The notes beneath the pieces are model-generated. The model saw nothing but the letters and a program-made list of their open reading frames with translations. It did not search any database and had not been told where the DNA came from. Shown here piece by piece: positions 1 through 6,972 of a stretch of DNA of 64,000 nt. The DNA lies in contig JBFLYW010000018.1 in assembly GCA_040756515.1 (NCBI GenBank), positions 9,949 through 73,948 on the forward strand. Direction: 5' to 3'. Position 1 is the stretch's first letter. Each line of letters starts with the position of its first letter. A program made the translations under genes and the position numbers. Origin of the DNA: DSXH01 sp020724325. Lineage in GTDB: Bacteria; Bacteroidota; Ignavibacteria; Ignavibacteriales; Melioribacteraceae.

Positions 1-220
1 TTCTGATAGATTCAACAAAAATATAAAACGCAATATAACCTGCAACTCAAAACCGACTGCTGAAGCCGGTCGTAGTATTTGCAGTTTAGCTTGGTAGTGT
101 TTAATAAGAGTGTGAAGTAATTAAATAACATAAACGGTAAAACAAAAAATGTTGGCAGAGTAAACCTTTGACCGCGGCTTAGTTGCAACACCGTATGTAC
201 TCTTTAACTATAGAAGTTGG

Positions 221-931
221 ATGAAATACAAAAATTATATTGAACATTATAAAAACGATGCTGAATTCTACGATTTTTTTAATCTTAGCATCTTTTCTAG
301 ACAAGAATATCAACGTCGTTATCAGACAATGTTTAATTTGCATGAAATCAAGAAAAACGAAAATATATTAGAGGTTGGGTCCGGTGGTAGTCATGCCTTG
401 GAATTCATTAAATCCTCTAAATACTATCCACTAGATATTTCAACTCACAACCTAAAGAAAATGAAAAATATTTATTCAAGAGTGTTTTTCCCTGTGAGTG
501 GTAATGTTTATAATTTGCCTTTTGAAGCAGACTCTTTTGATTTAATTATTTTATCAGAAGTTCTAGAACATTTAGACAATCCAGAAAAAGCACTGCGTCA
601 AATTTATAGAGTGTTGAAAAAAAATGGTTCTTTTGTTATCTCTGTTCCGTATAAAGAGGTTTTATCATATCAAATTTGCATACATTGTAATCAAATAACT
701 CCCACAAACGCTCATCTTCATTCATTTGATGAAGATAACTTGGAATCTTTGTTAAACGAAATTGGTTTTAATATAATCAAAAGAACTAAATGCCTTAACA
801 AAATCTCGAATCGATTATATGTAAATATTTTACTAAAAAGATTACCTTTTAAGTGCTGGAGATTAATTGACAGACTATTCAATTACATAACCGACAAACC
901 AGCATCGTTGATGTTTTTATGCAACAAATGA
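221..931 (+). CDS. Class I SAM-dependent methyltransferase (type 11-like)
   Basis: A 236-residue protein with a Rossmann-type methyltransferase core. The SAM glycine motif EVGSGG is at about residues 51-56, an acidic residue at the end of strand 2 (LDIS, D72) would bind the ribose, and SEVLEHL at about 112-118 is the usual post-II motif of the UbiE/Methyltransf_11 group. The C-terminal third is basic and has no recognised domain. A short Cys pair with a nearby His (CIHCNQ, about 150-156) could bind metal or be chance. The gene stands alone between two gene-poor stretches (1-220 and 932-1206, where I see no other gene), so context gives no substrate. It looks AT-richer than its neighbours and may be acquired. 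Fold assignment is firm; the substrate (small molecule, lipid or glycan) is unknown. Confidence 0.8.
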   Translation: MKYKNYIEHYKNDAEFYDFFNLSIFSRQEYQRRYQTMFNLHEIKKNENILEVGSGGSHALEFIKSSKYYPLDISTHNLKKMKNIYSRVFFPVSGNVYNLPFEADSFDLIILSEVLEHLDNPEKALRQIYRVLKKNGSFVISVPYKEVLSYQICIHCNQITPTNAHLHSFDEDNLESLLNEIGFNIIKRTKCLNKISNRLYVNILLKRLPFKCWRLIDRLFNYITDKPASLMFLCNK

Positions 932-1181
932 CCATTACGCCTACAACCCACAACTGCTAATGAAACTATAGTGCTTTACTGGTGTTCTAGTTCCAAACAC
1001 TTATATTCTGCTTCACAAAATTCATATTGACGTAAAAGGAATCAATTCGAACAAGAATAAACCAATTGCATTCTATACTTTTCTCTAACATTTACTATCT
1101 CGCATATAGTATCCAATACCTAAAATCAAAATTCAGTTCCAGTTCTAACGCTTTTCAATTCCCTTTTAACGAGTAATCTAC

Positions 1182-1189
1182 TATCTTTG
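1182..1189 (+). promoter_or_regulatory. Bacteroidota-type -7 promoter box upstream of cdd
   Basis: TATCTTTG matches the TAnnTTTG -7 consensus of Bacteroidota primary sigma factors and lies 18 bases before the cdd start codon. No Shine-Dalgarno sequence is visible between them, only an A-run, which is common in this group. The -33 element is not clear. Inferred promoter of the cdd-tdk-nupC-pnp operon. Confidence 0.45.
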
Positions 1190-1206
1190 TACAAAAAAAA
1201 TGCAGA

Positions 1207-1608
1207 ATGTATTACACTAAAGAACTCGTCCAGAAAGCGATCGAAGCAAAATCCAAAGCCCTTCCAACATATTCCAACTTTCATGTAGGTGCTGCAATTA
1301 TAACAGAGCAAGATAAAATTTATCAAGGAGCAAATATTGAATCTTCATCTTACAGTTTAACAATATGTGCTGAAAGAACTGCTGTATTTACTGCAATAGT
1401 TGAAGGCGAGAGAAAATTCAAATCAATTGCAGTTGCCGGAGATACTGACGATTATTTACCGCCATGCGGTGCTTGCCGGCAAGTATTATCCGATTTATGC
1501 GGTAGGGAGCTTGATGTAATTCTTGTAAACAAAAATGGCGAGAACAAGACGTTAAAGTTAAAAGACCTACTTCCCTATTCATTCGGAGAGGATTTTTTAA
1601 AGAAATGA
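1207..1608 (+). CDS. cdd: Cytidine deaminase
   Basis: A 133-residue homotetramer-type cytidine deaminase, which hydrolyses cytidine and deoxycytidine to uridine and deoxyuridine in pyrimidine salvage. All signature elements are present: HVGAA near residue 26, CAE at 54-56 (zinc ligand C54 and proton-shuttling E56) and PCGACRQ with C87 and C90 as the other zinc ligands. Length is normal for the family (about 130). The stop overlaps the tdk start (ATGATG at 1605-1610), so the two are translationally coupled. It leads a nucleoside-salvage operon with tdk, nupC and pnp. An ATG at 1200 is out of frame and was not used. Confidence 0.96.
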   Translation: MYYTKELVQKAIEAKSKALPTYSNFHVGAAIITEQDKIYQGANIESSSYSLTICAERTAVFTAIVEGERKFKSIAVAGDTDDYLPPCGACRQVLSDLCGRELDVILVNKNGENKTLKLKDLLPYSFGEDFLKK

Positions 1609-2177
1609 TGGAATTTCAACCTCACTCTACGCCAAAAAATACCGGATGGATTGAAGTAATTGCCGGATGTATGTTCAGCGGTAAAACAGAAGAGTTGATC
1701 AGACGATTACGCCGTGCTAAAATAGCCAAGCAAAACGTAAAGATTTTCAAGCCAAAAATTGATAACCGTTATTCTATTGGTGATATTGTTTCGCATAACG
1801 AACAATCGATGCCATCAATTCTTGTAGTAAACGCCAAAGAAATTTTAGAGTATCTTACAAACACCCAGGTTGTTGGAATTGATGAAGCACAATTTTTCGA
1901 TATCGGTATTATAGAAGTATGCAATCAGCTTGCAAATCAAGGTAAACGTGTTATTGTTGCTGGTTTGGATCAAGACTACAGGGGTGTGCCATTCGAACCT
2001 ATGCCTCAATTACTTGCTATTGCAGAATATATTACTAAGACTCTTGCCATCTGCGTCAATTGCGGAAATCCTGCTGATAAAACCCAGCGCAAAATAGTTT
2101 CCTCTGAAAGAGTTCTTGTTGGTGCCGCAGATAGTTACGAAGCAAGATGCAGAAAATGCCACTATATACCAGAATGA
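1605..2177 (+). CDS. tdk: Thymidine kinase (type II, zinc-binding)
   Basis: Phosphorylates thymidine and deoxyuridine to the monophosphate with ATP. The protein has 190 residues, the normal length for the type II family. Walker A GCMFSGKT is at about 21-28, Walker B GIDEAQFF near 91-98, and two CxxC/CxxCH pairs (CVNCG and CRKCH) form the C-terminal structural zinc site around the lasso loop. The first ATG overlaps the cdd stop; a second in-frame ATG follows immediately, so the start is uncertain by one codon. It works with cdd, which makes its deoxyuridine substrate, and with the transporter and phosphorylase downstream. Confidence 0.96.
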   Translation: MMEFQPHSTPKNTGWIEVIAGCMFSGKTEELIRRLRRAKIAKQNVKIFKPKIDNRYSIGDIVSHNEQSMPSILVVNAKEILEYLTNTQVVGIDEAQFFDIGIIEVCNQLANQGKRVIVAGLDQDYRGVPFEPMPQLLAIAEYITKTLAICVNCGNPADKTQRKIVSSERVLVGAADSYEARCRKCHYIPE

Positions 2178-2285
2178 AGAAAACAGTGTATAGTTCTAAG
2201 CGGTCTGTTATGGATTATTGGCTAAGAGTAATATGTGCTACAAAAATAATTAATCTAAAAATCATAAAATAAATTCTGGTGACAA

Positions 2286-3638
2286 ATGGATTTCACTTCA
2301 CTAATACGCGGAATTATTGGAATTATAATCCTGCTTGGAATTGCAATTATAATTTCTAATAACAAAAAGAAAATAAATTGGCGATTAGTACTAAGCGGTT
2401 TAGCTATTCAGATTACACTGGCAATTTTTATTATAAAAGGCGATCAGCTCGGTCAATTCTTTGCACCATTGGGCTGGATCAAAGAGTTTTTCCGATTTGT
2501 CAGTTCTTTCTTTGTTTTGATTCTAAACTTTACTAGTGAAGGTGCTAAATTCGTTTTTGGAAATCTTGGTTTAGGTCCCGGTAACGAAGGAAGTTTGGGT
2601 GTATTCTTTGCTTTTCAAGTTTTACCTACAATAATTTTCTTTGCAAGTTTAATGTCGCTTCTCTATTTCCTTGGAGTGATGCAAAAAATTGTTCAAGGAA
2701 TGGCTTGGTTTATGGCTAGAATAATGGGAACCAGCGGTGCAGAATCTTTATCCTGTACTGCTAATATATTTGTCGGGCAAACCGAAGCACCTCTAATGAT
2801 AAAGCCGTACTTAAAAGGGATGACTCAGAGCGAACTGCTAACCATAATGGTTGGAGGAATGGCAACTATTGCCGGTGGAGTTATGGCGGCATATATACAG
2901 ATTTTAGGTACTGCATTTGCACAGGCTAATAATATACCTATCCGCGAGGCGCAATTACTTTTTGCTACGCATCTATTAGGTGCAAGTGTAATGGCGGCAC
3001 CGGCAGCTTTATTAATATCAAAAATTATGTATCCGGAAACAAGCGATCCGGAAACTAAAGGAAAAGTTAAAGTTGCCGTAGAAAAGAATGCTTCTAACGC
3101 AATAGAAGCTGCCGCAGTTGGTGCAAGCGATGGTATGACGTTAGCGCTTAACGTTGCTGCAATGTTGATTGCATTTATTGCATTGATTGCTCTTGTTAAT
3201 TATTTCCTTGGATGGATTGGCGACCTGTTCGGATTTAATCAATTGCTTGTAACACAATTCGGACATAAATTCAGTTTACAATTAATTTTTGGTTCTGTTC
3301 TACAGTTCGTTGCATATGGAATCGGCGTACCCTGGGAAAGCGCATATCATTTTGGAAGTCTAATCGGTACTAAAGTAGTTCTTAATGAATTTGTTGCTTA
3401 TCTGGATATGAGCAAGTTAGTAGAATTAAAGCTGCTTGTAGATGAAAAAGCAATTTTGATGGCTACTTATGCATTATGCGGATTTGCAAATTTCAGCTCA
3501 ATTGCAATTCAAATTGGCGGAATTTCTCCACTGGCTCCTAACAGAAGAACAGACTTAGCAAAATTAGGAATTCGTGCTGTTGCGGGAGGAACACTTGCAA
3601 CATTATTAACTGCAACATTAGCCGGAATTTTATTCTAA
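2286..3638 (+). CDS. nupC: Concentrative nucleoside transporter (NupC/CNT family)
   Basis: A 450-residue polytopic inner-membrane protein that imports nucleosides with a cation gradient. The CNT core motifs are clear: a GQTEAPLMIKPYL segment, a GGMATIAGGVMAAYI segment and a C-terminal NFSSIAIQIGGI segment ending in a basic NRR turn. Hydrophobic segments span nearly the whole length. The stop codon abuts the pnp start (TAATG at 3636-3640), giving tight coupling. Together with cdd, tdk and pnp it forms a complete uptake-and-salvage unit for purine and pyrimidine nucleosides. About 108 bases separate it from tdk, enough for an internal promoter, which I cannot identify. Confidence 0.95.
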   Translation: MDFTSLIRGIIGIIILLGIAIIISNNKKKINWRLVLSGLAIQITLAIFIIKGDQLGQFFAPLGWIKEFFRFVSSFFVLILNFTSEGAKFVFGNLGLGPGNEGSLGVFFAFQVLPTIIFFASLMSLLYFLGVMQKIVQGMAWFMARIMGTSGAESLSCTANIFVGQTEAPLMIKPYLKGMTQSELLTIMVGGMATIAGGVMAAYIQILGTAFAQANNIPIREAQLLFATHLLGASVMAAPAALLISKIMYPETSDPETKGKVKVAVEKNASNAIEAAAVGASDGMTLALNVAAMLIAFIALIALVNYFLGWIGDLFGFNQLLVTQFGHKFSLQLIFGSVLQFVAYGIGVPWESAYHFGSLIGTKVVLNEFVAYLDMSKLVELKLLVDEKAILMATYALCGFANFSSIAIQIGGISPLAPNRRTDLAKLGIRAVAGGTLATLLTATLAGILF

Positions 3639-4459
3639 TGGTAAACTTAAACGAAAAATACAGACCTATTGTTGAAAAGTTAAAAGAAGAAATTCCGTTT
3701 GAACCGGAAATATGCATTATACTTGGCAGCGGGCTTGGAGATTTTGCAAAAAATGTTGAAACCATAAAATCATTTTCTACCTCTTCATTACCCGGATATC
3801 CAAAATCTACCGTAGAAGGACATCAAGGTTATTTACATTTTTCAAAATACAACGACAAAAAATTACTAATTGTTCAGGGAAGAATTCATTTTTACGAAGG
3901 ATATAAATTATCGGACTGCGTTTTACCTGTTCACCTGGCAGCAAAATTAGACTGCAAAAAAATTATTCTTACAAATGCAGCCGGCGGAATTAATTCCAAT
4001 TTTAAGCCGGGCGACTTAATGTTAATTTCTTCATTTAATGGAATTTCTATTAAAAAAGAATTAACAGAAGTTCTGGGATTAACCTCTTTGACAAAGCGGA
4101 TAGATTTTATCGATTTCCCTTCCGGTGAAATAAACGAGATAATTAAAACGGCTGCAGTTAAAGAAGAGATTACTCTTAGGGAAGGCGTTTACTGGTATAC
4201 AAAAGGACCCAGCTACGAAACAAAAGCAGAAATTAAAATGATGCAAAAGTCCGGTGGCGACGCTGTTGGTATGTCCACTTTTCACGAAGCTGTATATGCA
4301 TTTTTCCTTGGTATGAAAGTAGGCGCAATTTCTTGCATTACAAATTTTGCAGCCGGACTTTCCCCTACTAAACTTTCGCACGCAGAAGTAATGGACACAG
4401 CAGAAAAAGTTAAGTTCGATTTTGAGAGACTAATTAAAAGAATTATCGAATTTCTTTAA
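3638..4459 (+). CDS. Purine nucleoside phosphorylase (trimeric, PNP-I type)
   Basis: Cleaves purine (deoxy)nucleosides with phosphate to free base and (deoxy)ribose-1-phosphate. The 273 residues fit the trimeric mammalian-like PNP family rather than hexameric DeoD. Visible motifs are LGSGLGDFA (phosphate loop), VEGHQGYL, GRIHFYEGY and TNAAGGIN, with a late ITNFAAGLSP segment in the base-binding region. The start overlaps the nupC stop by one base (TAATG). It is the last gene of the salvage operon, 40 bases from the convergent rsmE gene, with no obvious terminator hairpin between them. Confidence 0.93.
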   Translation: MVNLNEKYRPIVEKLKEEIPFEPEICIILGSGLGDFAKNVETIKSFSTSSLPGYPKSTVEGHQGYLHFSKYNDKKLLIVQGRIHFYEGYKLSDCVLPVHLAAKLDCKKIILTNAAGGINSNFKPGDLMLISSFNGISIKKELTEVLGLTSLTKRIDFIDFPSGEINEIIKTAAVKEEITLREGVYWYTKGPSYETKAEIKMMQKSGGDAVGMSTFHEAVYAFFLGMKVGAISCITNFAAGLSPTKLSHAEVMDTAEKVKFDFERLIKRIIEFL

Positions 4460-4499
4460 TCTATAATTGATTGCTTTCCTTTCTTATTAGCATTACACT

Positions 4500-5225
4500 C
4501 TAAGCCAATTCCATTGCAATTATTCCCGCGGCAGTTACTGCTGCAGTCTCTGTTCTCAGCCGATTATTAGTAAGTTTTACAAACGAACATTTTTTTGTAA
4601 TTGCAATTTCTTCATCTGCAAAACCGCCTTCTGGCCCAAACACAAAATAGATATCTTCAACTTTTGAAGAAAAGGCGGGCTCCGCTAAAAATTGATTAAA
4701 CGGTGTTCTTGCAGATTGTTCAAAGATTACTCTTCTACCGGCAAACAGAGCAATATCCGTGACACTCTTAACATAACCTATTGTAGGCAGCCATGCCCTA
4801 AGAGATTGTTTCATAGCGGATTTAAGAACTTTATGCCAACGGTCGAGTTTAGCACCTTTAATTACTGTACGAATAGAATCAAAAATTATAAACCGCGTAA
4901 TTCCAAGCTCAACACATTTTTCGAGGGCAAATTCTAACCTGTCAAGCGTTCTTAAACGCGGAATACAGAAAATTATATTCCGGAAATGATTATCGTAACG
5001 CCTAACTTCATCTATAGAACAATCAATTTTCGACTTGGTGATAGATGAAATTCTGCATTTGTAGATGGTTCCTTTTCCGTCTGTTGCATGAATAAGATCA
5101 TTAACAGAATATCTTAGAACATCTTTAATATGATGTACCTCCTCACCAGAAATTGTGAGTTTATCTTTTGAATCAATTTTATCGCAAAGGAATAAGTCGA
5201 TATTAGAAAGAAAATCCTGTCCCAA
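4500..5225 (-). CDS. rsmE: 16S rRNA m3U1498 methyltransferase
   Basis: A SPOUT-class RNA methyltransferase that N3-methylates U1498 of 16S rRNA. The 241 residues match the family (about 240-250). The N-terminal PUA-like part contains the GEEVHHIKDVLR segment, and the C-terminal trefoil-knot motifs FGPEGGF and LRTETAAVTA are intact. The longest frame starts at a TTG (5225) and overlaps the end of the upstream barrel-protein gene by 23 bases; no better ATG exists near the expected N-terminus, so the exact start is uncertain. Confidence 0.95.
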   Translation of the reverse strand: MGQDFLSNIDLFLCDKIDSKDKLTISGEEVHHIKDVLRYSVNDLIHATDGKGTIYKCRISSITKSKIDCSIDEVRRYDNHFRNIIFCIPRLRTLDRLEFALEKCVELGITRFIIFDSIRTVIKGAKLDRWHKVLKSAMKQSLRAWLPTIGYVKSVTDIALFAGRRVIFEQSARTPFNQFLAEPAFSSKVEDIYFVFGPEGGFADEEIAITKKCSFVKLTNNRLRTETAAVTAAGIIAMELA

Positions 5226-6543
5226 TTAAAATTTCTCCCTTGCCGCTTTTGTTGAATGCATATTCGAAACGAATTGCATTGTAAGGTAATAATAATAGAG
5301 TTAACCCGAAACCACCACCAGTATTAAAATCGCTGAATCTAAACCTTTGATGATTATTAAAAACCTGACCTGCGTCTGTAAATGCGGAAAGATAAATACC
5401 GATTCTTGCAGAAGTTAACTGCTGAGGAATAAGAGGAAGTTTAATACTTAAATCCCATTCTTTAACAATTGGATAGCTAACTTCAAATGAAGCAAGAAGA
5501 AAATTATTCCCTTCACTAACATCATTACTGTACCCTCTAACATACTCATTATAACCAAGGAAAGAATAATCGTATAATGGAATAGTAGAACCGAAGGTAT
5601 GTCTTAATGCAAACCGCCATCGTGCAGAAAAATCTTTAATGATTGTTCGGTATTCTCTGAAATCGAACTGAAAAATATTATAACTAATATTTGAGATCCC
5701 GAAACCTTTGTGCCGCAGCATAGCGGAAGCAAAGATTCCGTATTGTGAAAATTGTTTTAAGTCGCGTGAGTCGTAAGTATATCCGAGTGTAAATGATACA
5801 ACTCTGTCAATTCTCTTACCGGAAGCAGTAATCCTTTGAATCGGCTTTTCAGGACCTTCTACATAGTTGAAACCGATACCAGAATAGAACTCGTTAAATA
5901 GATCGAGGCGTTTGAATAAAATGACCTCTGTAGAATAAAATTTATAATCAAAATCATTTCCAAAAAGGTTTTTAGCAGCAGTACTTTTATTACTAAGTTT
6001 AAGAAAAGAAAGACCCAATCCTAAACCCAAATTTCGTTTATAATCTAAAGCGGGATTTTGATAAACAAGTGCAAAGAAAGGATCGTAACCCAAACTTAAA
6101 ATTGTTCTAAGGTGTTCATTCTTTCCCCTGAAATTCTTAAAAGAAAAATTAATTCCATAGGAAAGTTTTTTCATTGAACCATTCTGCCTTCGTATAAAAG
6201 GAATTGGATAGATATACCAGCTTTCTTTAAGTTCTATCCTGATAATATTTTTATTGGAAATGATTTCTGGATAAATCTCTACTTTAGTAAATAGGCGAAG
6301 ACTAAAGACTCTTTCCTTGTTATATTGAAGAACAGCAGTATTAACAAAATCGCCAGTGCTAAAAGTTAACTCTCTAAGTATTATGAAATCTTCAGTTATA
6401 TCGTTACCCGAAATTGAAATTGAATCCACACGTAAGGTCTGTTCCTGAACAAGGAGCGAATCGGGTATAGCTTCAGTATTTTCTAGAAATAGAAATAAAA
6501 AACTGATTGCAATGAAACTGATTTTTACAGAGGTCAATTTCAT
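5203..6543 (-). CDS. BamA/TamA-like outer-membrane protein with one POTRA domain
   Basis: A secreted Omp85-superfamily protein. I place the start at the ATG at 6543, because a signal peptide begins there (basic start, then a hydrophobic run ending near NTEA). A longer frame starts upstream, but it would overlap the preceding gene. A single POTRA-like unit follows (SISGNDITEDF through VEIYPEI). The remaining roughly 300 residues read as beta-barrel strands and end in an aromatic C-terminus (GTGFSF), as expected for Bam-dependent assembly. Only one POTRA suggests a TamA- or FhaC-like helper or a dedicated translocator rather than essential BamA. The substrate is unknown. Confidence 0.8.
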   Translation of the reverse strand: MKLTSVKISFIAISFLFLFLENTEAIPDSLLVQEQTLRVDSISISGNDITEDFIILRELTFSTGDFVNTAVLQYNKERVFSLRLFTKVEIYPEIISNKNIIRIELKESWYIYPIPFIRRQNGSMKKLSYGINFSFKNFRGKNEHLRTILSLGYDPFFALVYQNPALDYKRNLGLGLGLSFLKLSNKSTAAKNLFGNDFDYKFYSTEVILFKRLDLFNEFYSGIGFNYVEGPEKPIQRITASGKRIDRVVSFTLGYTYDSRDLKQFSQYGIFASAMLRHKGFGISNISYNIFQFDFREYRTIIKDFSARWRFALRHTFGSTIPLYDYSFLGYNEYVRGYSNDVSEGNNFLLASFEVSYPIVKEWDLSIKLPLIPQQLTSARIGIYLSAFTDAGQVFNNHQRFRFSDFNTGGGFGLTLLLLPYNAIRFEYAFNKSGKGEILIGTGFSF

Positions 6544-6560
6544 ATCAACCAGATTCTTTA

Positions 6561-6971
6561 TTATTTTATTATGGATTTGCAAAGATTGTACTGAATAAAA
6601 ATACATTCATCCTGAATTGCAATAATTCCCTTTTCGATTACAGGTTTAACCGCCAAATCATTCCTAATTCCCTGTTGAAGCCACAATACTTTTGGATTTT
6701 TAGCAAGGACTTCATCAATTACATCTGGAATATCCACAGACTTTCTAAATACATTTATAATATCGATGTTATGTGGAATATCCGAAATGGATTTATAAAC
6801 CTTAATTCCATCTGCATCTTCATCTCCAAAATCCGGATTAACACCAACAACATCATAAGCAGAATCGACAAGAAACGAAGCAATTCTGCGGCTTATTTTA
6901 TTTGGGTCGCGTGATAAGCCGACCACCGCAATTGTTTTTGAATTACTTAATATTTCGCAAATGTTTTGCAA
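6561..6971 (-). CDS. CoA-binding domain protein (YccU family)
   Basis: A 136-residue single-domain protein of the CoA_binding_2 family, a Rossmann-like fold. The nucleotide-binding stretch TIAVVGLSRDPNKISRRI is near the N-terminus, and the family's VNPDF and WLQQG elements follow. The start is TTG at 6971, two bases after the gcvP stop begins; no ATG lies in a suitable place. It is read with gcvP. E. coli YccU homologues bind CoA, but their cellular role is unsettled, so no reaction is assigned. Confidence 0.85.
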   Translation of the reverse strand: MQNICEILSNSKTIAVVGLSRDPNKISRRIASFLVDSAYDVVGVNPDFGDEDADGIKVYKSISDIPHNIDIINVFRKSVDIPDVIDEVLAKNPKVLWLQQGIRNDLAVKPVIEKGIIAIQDECIFIQYNLCKSIIK

Positions 6972-6972
6972 A

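Noticed and set aside
1..220. Integron or attachment site next to the lone methyltransferase
   Set aside because: No attC-like inverted core sites, integrase or flanking repeats could be found in 1-220 or 932-1206.
1126..1326. Minus-strand 66-residue ORF over the cdd start
   Set aside because: It lies opposite the clear cdd gene and its promoter, with no recognisable protein features.
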